A stretch of DNA of 64,000 bases from Planctomycetota bacterium (GCA_016712565.1 JADJQU010000001.1:868001-932000), one strand, 5' to 3'. Counted from the first letter of the stretch, positions 15,702 through 25,387 are shown. Notes: a model not told the origin generated them from the sequence alone. Program-made: numbers and translations.

Positions 15702-18138
15702 CTAGGTGCGCGCTCCGGCCAGGTCCCGCGACGGGCCGTGGGCGTCCACCTGGATGGCCTCTTCGCGCGCCGCCTCGGCCTCGCGCATCAGCTGAGCCTC
15801 CGCGGCGCTGAGGACGCCGCTACGTTGGGCCTCGTCGAGCAGCGCCGCGGCCGGTCCGCGCGCGAGGCGCTTTTCGTGCTGGGCGGCGCGGAGTTTCTCG
15901 CGCACGGGTGCCGCTCGCACCACGGCGGCCAGGGCCCGTTCCAGGGTCGCGAGTCCGGGCGATCCGTCCCGCGGCACGTGGATGTCGGGAGCCAGACGCT
16001 CGCGCAGGCTGCCGCCCTCCAGGATCGAGCGCGCCAGGGCGGCCGACAGCCGGTCGCTGGGCGGCTTGGCGCGGGCGCCCAGGGGGAAAATCACCGGCCG
16101 CAGCGCCAGGGCTGCCGCCCGGTTGGGCAGGTTGTCGAGCACTCCCAGCAGGGCCGTCTGGATCTGGAACAACGCATGCTCCAGGGCCCAGCGGAAGGCC
16201 GCGCGGTCCGATTCCGGCTGGCCGTCGTCGCAAAAGCGCTTGACGGAGGCGCTGGCGAGGAGTTGCCAGGCCAGGGCGTCGGCGAGCCGGCCGCAAATCG
16301 TCTCCTTGCGCTTGAGCGTGCCCCCAGGGTGCCCATGGCCGCGTCCGCGAGCAGCGCGAAGGAAGCGCTGGCTCCCGTGAGCTGGCGAACGTAGTAACCC
16401 GCCGTGCCTCCGATGGGGGAGGCGGCGATGCCGCAGCGGGTGAGGCCCAGGAAGAACGAGCGGCCCACGTTCTGGAACACGAAGTTCACGTGCCCGAAGA
16501 AGGCCCGGTCGAAGGCCGGGAGGTCTCGGGCCTCCGCGCTCGCCATTTCGGCTTGCACGAACGGGTGGCAACGGATCGCCCCCTGGCCGAAGACGATCAT
16601 CGTGCGCGTCAAAATGTTGGCGCCCTCCACCGTGACGCCGATGGGCACGGCCTGGTAGGCATGGGCCAGCACGTTGCGCGGGCCGCGACAAATGCCCGCG
16701 CCCCCGAGCACGTCCATGGCGTCGTTGATCACCAGGCGCATGGACTCCGTGGACCAGGCCTTCATGATGGCGGTCATCACCGCGGGCTTGCCGCCCGAGT
16801 CGATGGCGCCGATCACGAAGCGCCGCCCGGCGTCGATGGCGTAGGTCAGTCCGGCGATGCGCGCCAGGTGCGACTCCACGCCCTCGAAGCGGCCGATGGG
16901 CAGGTTGAATTGCTCGCGCACCGTGGCGTGGGCGCCCACCGCGCGCACGGAAAGCTGGGCCGCGCCCACGGAAAGCGACGGCAACGAGATGCCGCGTCCC
17001 GCGGAGAGGCACTGCATCAGCATGCTCCAGCCCTTGCCGGCGTTGGCGGGCCCTCCAATGATGAACTCCAGGGGCACGAAGATGTCGGTGCCCGTGGTGG
17101 GGCCGTTCATGAAGGGGATGCCCAGGGGGTCGTGGCGCCGGCCGGTCTCGACGCCGGGCACGTCGGCGGGGATCAGGGCGCAGGTGATGCCCAGATCCGT
17201 CTCGCCGCCCAGCAGGCGATCCGGGTCGAAGAGCTTGAACGCCAGGCCCACCACGGTGGCCACGGGCGCCAGGGTGATGTAGCGCTTGGACCAGGTGGGA
17301 GCCGCATGCCGAGCACGTCCCGACCCTGCCACGTTCCGCGACAGACCACGCCCTTGGCGCGCATGGAAGCCGCGTCACTGCCGGCGAAGGGTTCGGTGAG
17401 CGCGAAGCAGGGCACCTCCTCGCCCCGGGCGAGGCGCGGCAGGTAGTGGCGCTTTTGTTCGTCGGTGCCGTAGTGCAGCAAGAGCTCCGCGGGCCCGAGG
17501 GAGTTGGGCACCATGACCGTCACCGCGGCGGTCAGGCAGCGGCTGGAGAGCTTGACCACCACCTGGGAGTGGGCCAGGGCCGACATGCCCAGGCCGCCGT
17601 AGGACTCCGGGATGATCATGCCCATGAATCCCTGGCTCTTGATGCGTTGCCAAGCCTCGGGCGGGAGGTCGCCGTCGGCGGTGACCTGCTCGTCGTCGAG
17701 CAGGCGGCACAGGTCCTCGACCGGGCCGTCGAGGAAGGCCTGTTCCCGCGGGGACAGCCCGGGGATCTTCCCCTCCGCCAAGGCCCGCCAGTTCGGGGAT
17801 CCGGAGAACAACTCGCCGTCCCAGCCCACCGTGCCTGCCTCCAGGGCAGCGCGTTCGGTCTCGCTCATCTTGGGCAGGATCGCGCCGATCAGTCGCAGGA
17901 TCGAGCTGGTGAAGAGCACGCGCCTCAGCGGCGGGAGGCCGGTGGTGAGGGCCAGGAGTCCCGCGCAGCCGGACACGATCCAGAACAGGAGCCGCGGCGT
18001 GGCACCCTGCAGCCACCAGCAACACAGACCCCCGGCGACGGCCAGCACCCAACCCAGCCAGGCGCGGCCCGCGGAGGCGAGGCCCAGGAACACGATGGCG
18101 AGCGCGACGGCCAGCAGAAGGAAGGAGAGGAACTGCAT
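15702..18138 (-). pseudogene. fadE: FadE-type acyl-CoA dehydrogenase, broken by two apparent frameshifts
   Basis: The three frames join into one protein of about 812 residues that follows E. coli FadE (814) closely: two N-terminal membrane helices, MSETERAALEAGT, EEQVTADGDLPPE-like linker, YGTDEQKRHYLPRLARGEE, FALTEPFAGSDA, then WSKRYITLAPVATV, GITCALIPAD, VEGANILTRTMIVFGQGA, and finally LKRKETICGRLADAL and the FadE-specific C-terminus. Frame changes occur near 17296-17301 (after VLGMRL) and at 16321-16325, a run of five C where one more base would restore the frame. Both look like single-base losses. It catalyses the first beta-oxidation step at the membrane. Sequencing error is as likely as true inactivation, because the rest is undecayed. 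The start is ATG 18138. Confidence 0.88.
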
Positions 18139-18403
18139 GCGTGTGGCTCCGACGATTCGATCCAACAGGAAATGGACCCGGCTCGACAGTACGCAATGGC
18201 GCGGCCCAGTGCACGCCTCCCCTGCGGCACGGGGCCGCGCCGTGATGCGGGCCGTCGGGCAACGCATGTACCCAGGGGCTCGCGCATCGATCCACGCCGC
18301 AGAGCCCCAGGTCCTCACCCGATCGGGTTGAAGGCCCGATCGTGGCCGGTCGCGTCTGGACAGGGCCGGCCGCGGCCCCCAAGATCCACCCAGGAGCAAC
18401 TGC

Positions 18404-19324
18404 ATGAGGATCTTTGTCACGGGAGCGAGCGGGTTCATCGGTTCGGCGGTGGCCCAGGCGTTGGCCCGGGCCGGGCACCGGGTTCGGGGCCTCGTCCGCG
18501 ACGAGGTCAAGGCCCGGGCCCTGGCGGCGCGCGAGATCGAACCCGTGCTGGGGACCATGGAGGACCCGCGGAGCCTTCTCGCCCGCTCGGCCGACTGCGA
18601 GGTGCTCGTGCACTGCGCCGCCGAGTACTCGGCCCGCGGCATGGAACTGGAGCAGCGCACCATCGCGGCCCTGTTGGGGGAGGCGGGCACCGCGCGGGCC
18701 TCGCGCCTGTTCCTCTACACCAGCGGCGTGTGGGTCTACGGCGACACCGGCTCGGACGCCGTGGACGAATCGAGTCCGCTGCGGCCGGCTCCCCTGTCCG
18801 CCGCGCGGGTGGGCCACGAGCAGCAGGTGCTGGAGGCCGATCGCGGAGTCCTGCGCACCCTGGTGATCCGCCCCGGGTGCGTTTTCGGCGGGGCCGGAAG
18901 CCTGACCGGCGAGTGGTTCTCCAGCGCGACCCAGGAGGGCGCCGCGCGCATCGTGGGCGACGGCGCCAACCGTTGGGCCATGGTGCACCTGCAGGATCTG
19001 GCGGACCTCTACCTGCGGGCGGCGGAGTCCGGCCTGCGCGCCGAGGTGATCAACGCCGTGGACGGGAGCCGTTTCAGCGTGCTGGAGTGCGCGCGGGCCG
19101 CGAGTCTGGCCGCCGGTGCCGGCGGCAAGGTCCAGTCGCTCACTCAGGAGGAGGGCCGGGCGCGCTACGGTCCCATGGCTCAGTGCCTCGCCTTCGATCA
19201 ACACGTGGATTCCGGCAAGGCCCAGCGCCTGTTGGGCTGGCGGCCGCGCCACCAAGGCTTCGTGGACGGCGCCGTGCGCTACCACCGCGCCTGGCAGGCC
19301 GCCCGCGCGGGGGCGGTTCCGTGA
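18404..19324 (+). CDS. NAD(P)-dependent epimerase/dehydratase family protein (extended SDR)
   Basis: A 306-residue extended short-chain dehydrogenase. The N-terminal Rossmann motif TGASGFIG (residues 6-13) and the following basic segment (RGLVRDEVKAR) fit NAD(P) binding. The LYTSGVWVYGD segment holds the catalytic-type Ser. The usual YxxxK is not obvious: the region after it reads LSAARVGHEQQVLEA, so the active site is unusual or the protein is of the atypical SDR class. RBS AGGAG lies eight bases before ATG 18404. Transcribed divergently from fadE. Its stop overlaps the start of the cyclase gene (GTGA), so it heads a three-gene coupled unit. Substrate unknown. Confidence 0.87.
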   Translation: MRIFVTGASGFIGSAVAQALARAGHRVRGLVRDEVKARALAAREIEPVLGTMEDPRSLLARSADCEVLVHCAAEYSARGMELEQRTIAALLGEAGTARASRLFLYTSGVWVYGDTGSDAVDESSPLRPAPLSAARVGHEQQVLEADRGVLRTLVIRPGCVFGGAGSLTGEWFSSATQEGAARIVGDGANRWAMVHLQDLADLYLRAAESGLRAEVINAVDGSRFSVLECARAASLAAGAGGKVQSLTQEEGRARYGPMAQCLAFDQHVDSGKAQRLLGWRPRHQGFVDGAVRYHRAWQAARAGAVP

Positions 19325-20001
19325 GCCCTGGCGCCGGTCGCTGCGTGGACTTGAGCCACACCGTCGAGCACGGCATGGTGACCTACCGGGGCCTGCCCGC
19401 GCCGCTGATCTGCGACTGGTTGAGCCGCGAGGCTTCGCGGGCGCGCTACGCGCCGGGGACCGAATTCCAGATCGGCAAGATCGAGCTGGTGGGGAACACC
19501 GGCACGTACCTCGACAGTCCGTTCCATCGCCACGCCCACGGGGTCGACCTCGCGGGGCTCACGTTGGAGTGTCTTGCGGACCTGCCCTGCCTCGTGGCGC
19601 GGCCCCCCCGCGGCGGAGCGCGCTCGATCTCCGACCTGGGCCTCAGCGCCGCTCGGGTGCGGGGCTCTGCCGTGCTCGTGCACACCGCCTGGGACCGGCA
19701 TTGGCGCACGGAGCGCTACTTCGAGGGCCATCCCTACTTGACGGGCGAATTGGCCGCGCGCCTCGCGGACGCGGGAGCCGTGCTCGTGGGCATCGATTCC
19801 TACAACATCGACTGCACGGACGACGGCGAGCGGCCGGTGCACACGGAACTCCTCGGCCGCGGCATTCCCATCGTCGAACACCTGCGCGGACTCGAAGCGC
19901 TCCCGGAATCCGGCGCGCGCTTCTTCGCCGTGCCGCCGAAGATCGCCGGCTTCGGCACCTTTCCCGTGCGCGCCTTCGCCCTGGCGTCGAGCGAGGCATG
20001 A
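19321..20001 (+). CDS. Cyclase family protein (kynurenine formamidase-like fold)
   Basis: A 226-residue metal-dependent hydrolase of the putative cyclase family. The signature HxGTHxDxPxH appears as NTGTYLDSPFHRHAHG, with Thr/Tyr where the first histidines usually stand, so the metal site may be altered. LSHTVEHGMVTYRGLP at the N-terminus and VGIDSYNIDCTDDGERPVHTELL in the core are family hallmarks. GTG 19321 overlaps the epimerase stop, and the gene's own stop overlaps the following ATG, a chain of two four-base couplings. Members act on N-formylkynurenine, isatin or related amides; the substrate here cannot be told. Confidence 0.88.
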   Translation: MSPGAGRCVDLSHTVEHGMVTYRGLPAPLICDWLSREASRARYAPGTEFQIGKIELVGNTGTYLDSPFHRHAHGVDLAGLTLECLADLPCLVARPPRGGARSISDLGLSAARVRGSAVLVHTAWDRHWRTERYFEGHPYLTGELAARLADAGAVLVGIDSYNIDCTDDGERPVHTELLGRGIPIVEHLRGLEALPESGARFFAVPPKIAGFGTFPVRAFALASSEA

Positions 20002-20474
20002 GCACCCGGTCCCACGTCCACGAGGAGCACTTCCCAGCCGCTCCCGAGTGGCTCTTCGGCATCCTCTGCACGCCCAGCGCGATTCGCGCCTGGTGGGGCG
20101 CCTCGCGCGCCATCGTGGTGGCCGAAACGAACGGCCTCTGGGCCGCTCAATGGGGCGAGAACGAGGATGAACCGGAGTACGTGACGGTCGCCACGATCCG
20201 CGTCTTCGAGCCGCCGCGCCGCCTGGTCCTCGGCGACTACCGCTACCGCGCCCGTTCGGGCCCGCTCCCCTTCCGCGCGGACTTCACCACGGAGTTCCTG
20301 GTGACTCCCGCCGCCGGCGGCGCGCTGCTGCGGGTCACCCAGGCGGGGTTCCCCGAGGGCCCCGAGGCGGACGCCTTCTTCGCCGGCTGCCAGGAGGGTT
20401 GGCGCAACACCTTCGCGGGCATCCGCGCGATGGGGGAGGCGGGTCAGCGGGACACAAATCGCATGTTGAGGTAG
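19998..20474 (+). CDS. SRPBCC (START/AHSA1-like) domain protein
   Basis: A 158-residue single-domain protein of the Bet v1 / SRPBCC fold, AHSA1-like subgroup. It shows the typical start (HVHEEHFPAAPEWLFGILCTPSAIRAWWG), the central ATIRVFEPPRRLVLGDYRY and the C-terminal helix FFAGCQEGWRNTFAGIRAM. Such proteins bind hydrophobic ligands or act as small enzymes. ATG 19998 overlaps the cyclase stop as ATGA, so it is translated with the epimerase and cyclase. The last 31 bases overlap the 3' end of the oppositely directed membrane protein gene. Confidence 0.87.
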   Translation: MSTRSHVHEEHFPAAPEWLFGILCTPSAIRAWWGASRAIVVAETNGLWAAQWGENEDEPEYVTVATIRVFEPPRRLVLGDYRYRARSGPLPFRADFTTEFLVTPAAGGALLRVTQAGFPEGPEADAFFAGCQEGWRNTFAGIRAMGEAGQRDTNRMLR

Positions 20475-21847
20475 ATCGAGGTCAGCACCAGGAACAGGCC
20501 GGCGAAGGCCGCGGCCCTTTGGCGCGGGTTCCAGCGGGCCAGTTCGATTCCGGCGGGCAGGGCGAGCAGCGGCACGAGGAACAGCCACAGGCGGGCGGAC
20601 TCTCCGCGCACGAAGCTCAGGAGGGGCATCAGGCCGATCTGGGCCAGGGCGAGCAACTCCAGGGCCCAAAGACCCTTTCGATCGCGAAGCGCATCGACGG
20701 CGCGCAGCAGGGCGAGCAGGCCGATCACCCAGCCCGTCCCCAGCAGGAATTCCCAGGGGTCGGAGATCACGGCCTTCCAGTAGGGGCGGCCCAGCAGCTC
20801 CTGGCGCGTGAGTTCCGGACTCCAATCGTGCTTGCTCCCCAGCACTTCGCGGTACGTGGCGATCAGGTCGAAACCCGTCAGCGCGTGAAGGCTGAGGAAG
20901 ATCCCCACGAACACGGCGGCGACCACGGCGATCAGCCGCCCGGTCTGGAGCGCCCGCGCGCGGCGCTCGGCCCGCGGGGCCAGGTGCAACAGGGTCATGG
21001 CGGCCAGGAACGCTCCCACCACCAGCACCAGGGGCGTGAACATCACGGCGCCGGCCAGGGCCATGCCGAACAGAACCGCGGCCCAGGGAGAATTCCTGCG
21101 CAGGGCGATGGTCCAGCTGGCCACCAGGAGACAGGTGAAGTTGGGCATCACCTGGTCCATCAAGGGCAGGGACAGCACCAGGCTCGGGCACAGGGCCACG
21201 AGCACGGCCGCGGCGAAGGCCGCGTCCCGCGACTCCGTGAGCGTAATCACCATCCACCAGGTGGAGACCACCGTCAGCGCGGCCAGCACGCCGATGCCCA
21301 GTCCACTGAGGCTCGCCGCGTCGTCGTAGCCGAAGGCCTCGATGAAGCCCATGAAGTACAGGATCGCTCCCGGCGGCTTGTTCTCGGAGTGCAGGTGCAG
21401 GGATTCCATCAACTCCGGGAAGCGCGCCAGGAAATTGGGGATCCCGCGCAGTTGCCCGGCGTCCAGGAAGTAGCTGGTGACGTGCTCGTGCTCGATGGCC
21501 CGCGGCAGCCGCGCCGGCTCGTAGGCGCCGTCGAAGCAGCACGTCGCCGCGTACATCAGGAGGAAGCACGTGAGCGCCAGGGCCGGGACCCGCAGACCCT
21601 CGTGGCCTCCGGGCTTGCGCTCGCGCAGCCAGACGGCCCCCACGAGCGGCAGGACGCAGGCCAGAAACAGCGGGACCACCCACAGCGGCGAGCGCTGGCA
21701 CCAGGGGCGGATCCAGAGCATGCCGTTCATCCACTGGACGTGGCGGTCCAGCAGGAGCGCCAGGACCAGCGCCAGGCCGACGACCAGTGCCGCCCGCGTC
21801 GGGTGGTCGAGCAGCGTGGGGCGGTTCTCCCCGTCGAGCCGCTTCAT
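20444..21847 (-). CDS. GT-C-like polytopic membrane protein (ArnT/PMT family-like)
   Basis: A 467-residue integral membrane protein with about eleven hydrophobic segments. The first periplasmic loop contains HSENKPPGAILYFMGF, the KPP motif found in many lipid-linked-sugar glycosyltransferases of the GT39/GT83 class, and the overall helix layout agrees. It would transfer a sugar from a polyprenyl-phosphate donor on the outer face of the membrane; acceptor unknown. The frame is open for another 165 codons upstream, but that part is low-complexity, and ATG 21847 begins just before the first helix. The 3' end overlaps the START-like gene tail to tail. Confidence 0.7.
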   Translation of the reverse strand: MKRLDGENRPTLLDHPTRAALVVGLALVLALLLDRHVQWMNGMLWIRPWCQRSPLWVVPLFLACVLPLVGAVWLRERKPGGHEGLRVPALALTCFLLMYAATCCFDGAYEPARLPRAIEHEHVTSYFLDAGQLRGIPNFLARFPELMESLHLHSENKPPGAILYFMGFIEAFGYDDAASLSGLGIGVLAALTVVSTWWMVITLTESRDAAFAAAVLVALCPSLVLSLPLMDQVMPNFTCLLVASWTIALRRNSPWAAVLFGMALAGAVMFTPLVLVVGAFLAAMTLLHLAPRAERRARALQTGRLIAVVAAVFVGIFLSLHALTGFDLIATYREVLGSKHDWSPELTRQELLGRPYWKAVISDPWEFLLGTGWVIGLLALLRAVDALRDRKGLWALELLALAQIGLMPLLSFVRGESARLWLFLVPLLALPAGIELARWNPRQRAAAFAGLFLVLTSIYLNMRFVSR

Positions 21848-22358
21848 GCCCGCGCCCCGCGGAGGCTCCGCCTGGGCAATCGGCGGATGGCGAGAGCGAA
21901 GGGGCATTGCCCGGGTCTTCGGCAAGGACGGGGTCGGGACATGACCTTGGAGCGAGGCGAGCGAGGCCGGGAAGGGCCGTGGGACGGGTGTCGGGGCCGG
22001 GGGGGGGGAACCCGGAGAGGCGGGGGGGCTCGGGGGAGGTCCCGCCGCTCGTATGATACTGAGACTACATCTCAATAGGCGCAGGCGCAAGGGGGCCACG
22101 CGCGGTGGGCGTGGCGGCGTCCCGGGGGGCCGGCAGCGTTCGCAGGGGGCCCGGAGTGCACCCGGCCCGGAGAGCCGTGCTCGGCGGCAGTCTGCCCGCC
22201 GCGGCGATCGCGCCCGCGGATCCGAGGGGCGGTCAGACCGGCGTGGGGACCGAGTGCGACGGGACGAACAACGTCCACGGCGTCGTGATCGACCTGACGC
22301 CTCTGGGGGGGGCAGGCCTGGGCGCGGGAGGAGGCGCGCCATGCTGGAGCGGCGCTCC
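21848..22358. other. G-run-rich stretch without an intact gene
   Basis: Between the GT-C-like gene and the small lipoprotein gene no complete gene is visible. The stretch has runs of up to nine G at 21990-22040, then a Fur-box-like palindrome (listed separately). A plus-strand open frame around 22190-22330 reads protein-like for about 40 residues (GTECDGTNNVHGVVIDL) but has no start or family match, and may be a remnant. Confidence 0.5.
22060..22074. promoter_or_regulatory. Fur-box-like palindrome
   Basis: TGAGACTACATCTCA has the 7-1-7 inverted-repeat form of Fur-family operators, with TGAGA/TCTCA arms. Flanking ATAC and ATAG extend the symmetry partly. It lies in A/T-richer DNA than the surroundings, 213 bases before the minus-strand GT-C-like gene. 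Which gene it might control is unclear. Confidence 0.3.
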
Positions 22359-22793
22359 CTACTGCAGGGGCACGCGGCGCAGGTGGACCGTGCAGTCCGC
22401 GGTCACCAGGCGCAGCCGGTCCGTGGCGGCACAGGCCGCGGCGGGCGCGCCGTCGCCCAGGTCGAGGTCGGGTCCCTCGAGCTTCCAGGTGCCCGACAGG
22501 GTCTCGAAGGTGGGGCCGTCCTCGCCCAGGAGCAGGGCCGCGCCGCTGTAGGTGCCCGCGGATTCGAAGTGGTAGTAGAGCTTCCACAGGAACTGAGCCC
22601 GCTCGCCCTCGATGGACGTGGATTCGTACAGGCCCTGAAGGTCCCAGGCCTCCGCCCGCCGCCATTCCACGGTCGCCCGGTCATCGGCCGACCCCTCCGC
22701 AACCGAGCGACGGTCCTCTTCCAGCACGCTGGAGGCGATGCAGCCGGCCAGGCCCAGCGCCAGCACGGCCAGTGAGGAGTGGAGCCTATTCAC
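22359..22793 (-). CDS. Small lipoprotein of unknown function
   Basis: Not recognised. The 144-residue product starts MNRLHSSLAVLALGLAGC, a clear lipoprotein signal with the lipobox LAGC and Cys18 as the lipidated residue. The mature part is beta-rich and carries two more Cys residues near the end (AAACAATDR and VTADCTV) that could form a disulfide. The wording GTWKLEGPDLDLGDG suggests a lipocalin-like or stress-type fold, but this is not firm. GTG 22793 overlaps the stop of the YceI fusion gene by eight bases, so the two envelope proteins are made together. Confidence 0.66.
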   Translation of the reverse strand: MNRLHSSLAVLALGLAGCIASSVLEEDRRSVAEGSADDRATVEWRRAEAWDLQGLYESTSIEGERAQFLWKLYYHFESAGTYSGAALLLGEDGPTFETLSGTWKLEGPDLDLGDGAPAAACAATDRLRLVTADCTVHLRRVPLQ

Positions 22794-23916
22794 CGTCCTT
22801 CGCCTTTCCCACGAAGCGCGCCCGCAGCGCGATCCACAGCTTCAGTTCGTCGTCCACCTTGATCACGCCCACCTGGCTCGGGGGCTTGACGTCGAAGTCC
22901 TGGAGCCGAATCACGGCCTCGCCCTCGATCGAGAGCCGCTTGGAGGCGTCGACCGAGACCCGGACCGGCATGTCGATCTGCTTGGACTTGCCGCGGACGG
23001 TGAGCTTGCCCGAGGCCGTGCCCGAGACCGTCTGGGCCTGCTCGTCCACGGCGGCGACGCTGAAGGAGGTCCATTCGAACTCGAGGGTCTTGTGCACGCC
23101 CACGTCCAGGGTCTTGCGCATGTCCTCGTCGCGTCCGGCGAGGCCCGTGTCCAGGGAGGCCGCCTCCACGGTGAGGCGGCCCGCGGGCTTGCGGTCGGCA
23201 TGGGCCAGATTCACGGTGAGCTCGCCGTCGACTTTGGACGTCACGCCCGAGAAATCGTGGAGCGTGCTCTTGGCGTCGAAGCCCACGCGCGAGAGCGCGG
23301 GCACGATGGCGAAGCGCTGCCGATCACCGAAGGCGAAGGTGCCGGAGGGCAGCGGCCGGGCGAGGAACCCCTTCTTGGGCAGGGCCTTGGGCTCAGCCAG
23401 GCCGGCCGAGGCCGCCGGGTCCGGCACTGCCGCCGGTGGGGCCTCGGGCGGGGCTTGCGGAGCAGGGAGCTCCGTTGCCGCAACCGCCGCGGGCTCGGCG
23501 GCCTGGGGAGCGGCCTTTGCCTCCGCCGCCCTGGCCGCGAGCTCGAGGCGCACTTGCTCCAGCAGCAGGCCATCGCGCCGCGGCAGGTCGGCCCGCAGCA
23601 GGGCCAGCTCCTGCTGCAGGGTGGCGATGCGCGTCTCCAGCGACCGATCGCGCTCGACGGCGGCGTTCTCCAACGCATCGTGCAGTTCCTGGAGCCGCTG
23701 GCCCAGGCCCTCGTGGACGGCCGACACGTCCGCGGCGAGCACACCCAGGTCGGCGCGCAGGAGCTCTAGGGGATCGGGTCCCCGTCGGGCGGCCTCCTCC
23801 TCGGCGGCGATGACCACGCGGATTCGCTGCTTGACGATCGCCAAGGCCGCGAGGGAGCCGCCGACGAGGCAGAGGATGGCCGCCACGCCGATGCCGGACA
23901 GCAGTTTGGAAGCCAT
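22786..23916 (-). CDS. Membrane-anchored coiled-coil protein with YceI domain
   Basis: A 376-residue fusion. Residues 5-28 form one transmembrane helix (LLSGIGVAAILCLVGGSLAA), residues 40-135 a charged coiled coil, 140-180 an Ala/Pro linker, and 195-370 a YceI-like lipocalin domain (STLHDFSGVTSKVDGEL, SLDTGLAGRDEDMRKTLDV). YceI proteins bind isoprenoid or amide lipids in the periplasm and are normally about 190 residues with a signal peptide. Here the domain is tethered on a stalk. The start ATG 23916 directly precedes the helix; the upstream frame is low-complexity. Overlaps the lipoprotein gene downstream. Confidence 0.85.
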   Translation of the reverse strand: MASKLLSGIGVAAILCLVGGSLAALAIVKQRIRVVIAAEEEAARRGPDPLELLRADLGVLAADVSAVHEGLGQRLQELHDALENAAVERDRSLETRIATLQQELALLRADLPRRDGLLLEQVRLELAARAAEAKAAPQAAEPAAVAATELPAPQAPPEAPPAAVPDPAASAGLAEPKALPKKGFLARPLPSGTFAFGDRQRFAIVPALSRVGFDAKSTLHDFSGVTSKVDGELTVNLAHADRKPAGRLTVEAASLDTGLAGRDEDMRKTLDVGVHKTLEFEWTSFSVAAVDEQAQTVSGTASGKLTVRGKSKQIDMPVRVSVDASKRLSIEGEAVIRLQDFDVKPPSQVGVIKVDDELKLWIALRARFVGKAKDGE

Positions 23917-24025
23917 GGGGAGGATTGCGCCATTCGCCGAGGCTCGGCGCAACCATCCTGACTCCGGAGGGACGCCCCGCGACGCCGCGAGCGACGGATT
24001 CCCCCGCCAGGGCGCAGCCGCGGAA

Positions 24026-25387
24026 CTAGCCCTGGATCCGCTGTTGGACCGTGCCCGGTCCCCGGACGGCCACCCATCCCACCAGGGCCAGCGCAATGGT
24101 CGAGAGCCCCAGGGAGAGGCCCCACCAGAGTCCGGTCAGGCCCTGGTCGAGGCTGAAGCTGAGCCAAGCCGCGAAGGGCAGGGCCAGGACGTAGTAGCCC
24201 ACCAGGTTGATCAACGCTCCGGGCAGGGTGCGCCCCATGCCGCGCAGGATGCCGCTGCCTACCACCTGCAGTCCGTCGAACAACTGGAAGGCTGCGGCGA
24301 TGGGCAGCACCCTCGCCGCGAGGGCGAGCACCTCCGAGTTGTCGGCGGTGCCGCCCACGTACAGCAGGGGCAGCGTGTTGCGCCCGAGGAGGAACACCAG
24401 TGCGCAGAGGGCCATGGCCCCCGCCCCCATGGCGAAGGCCACGAAGGAGGCGTGTTGGGCCTCGCGGGGCTCGCCTGCGCCGAGCAGGTTGCCCACGCGC
24501 GTGGACGTGCCGATGGAGATCCCCAGGGGAATCATGAACGAGACCGAGGCCAGGTTGAGCACGATCGTGTGGGCGGCCAGCTCGGGCGCCCCCAGGCGTC
24601 CGGCCCAGAGGGTCACGATCTGGAAGGCCCACATCTCCAGCCCGATCTGGAAGGCCACGGGGGCCCCGACCGCGGCCACGCGCCACAGTCCCCGCGGCGC
24701 CCAGGACTCGCGACCCCAGGGAGTCCAGGCGCCCTCGGCCAGGCGGAACTGGACCACCAGCAGGACCAGCAGGCCGAACATGGCCACTTGAGTGACCGCG
24801 GTGGCGATGCCCGCGCCCATCACACCGAGCTTCGGGAAGCCCAGGTTCCCGAAGATCAGGAGCCAGTTCAGGCCGTAGTTGAGGCCGTTGGCCAGGATCG
24901 CGACCCACATGGCGGGACGAACGATGCCGCGGCCCTGCAGGTACTGGCGCAGGGCGTGGAAGCAGAGCAGGAACGGCAAGCCCGGCAGCTGCACCAGGGC
25001 GTAGCGCTCGGCCTCGCGGGCCAGCAGCGGGTCCTGGCCGAAGAGCACCAGGGCCTCCTCGGTGAACACCCAGAGGAGGCCGATCGGCACGCTGGCGAGC
25101 AGGCCCACGAGCAGGCCCCGTTGCAGCGCGAGTCCGGCGGCCTTGCCGTCGCCGGCACCATGGGCCTGGCTCACGAAGGGGTCGATGCCGAACACGAGCC
25201 CCATGCCGAAGAGCCACGTGCCCATGACCCACAGCCGTCCCAGGGAAGAGGCGTTCAGGGCCTCCACCGAGAGATTGCCCAACATCACGTTGTCGACCAC
25301 CCCCAGCATCATCGTGCCGAGCTGGGTCGCGACCACGGGGGCCGCCAGCCGCGCGATGGTCGAGAATTCCCTGCGATTCGAGTGCAT
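24026..25387 (-). CDS. MATE family efflux transporter
   Basis: A 453-residue twelve-helix transporter of the multidrug and toxic compound extrusion family, driven by Na+ or H+. Typical elements: ARLAAPVVATQLGTMMLGVVDNVMLG in helix 1, FGIDPFVSQAHGAGD after helix 2, LGISIGTSTRVGNLLGAGEP at the start of the second half, and the repeated two-bundle layout. Substrates cannot be predicted. ATG 25387 gives the family length. It is followed after 109 bases by the YceI fusion gene on the same strand and may share a transcript with it. Confidence 0.93.
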   Translation of the reverse strand: MHSNRREFSTIARLAAPVVATQLGTMMLGVVDNVMLGNLSVEALNASSLGRLWVMGTWLFGMGLVFGIDPFVSQAHGAGDGKAAGLALQRGLLVGLLASVPIGLLWVFTEEALVLFGQDPLLAREAERYALVQLPGLPFLLCFHALRQYLQGRGIVRPAMWVAILANGLNYGLNWLLIFGNLGFPKLGVMGAGIATAVTQVAMFGLLVLLVVQFRLAEGAWTPWGRESWAPRGLWRVAAVGAPVAFQIGLEMWAFQIVTLWAGRLGAPELAAHTIVLNLASVSFMIPLGISIGTSTRVGNLLGAGEPREAQHASFVAFAMGAGAMALCALVFLLGRNTLPLLYVGGTADNSEVLALAARVLPIAAAFQLFDGLQVVGSGILRGMGRTLPGALINLVGYYVLALPFAAWLSFSLDQGLTGLWWGLSLGLSTIALALVGWVAVRGPGTVQQRIQG

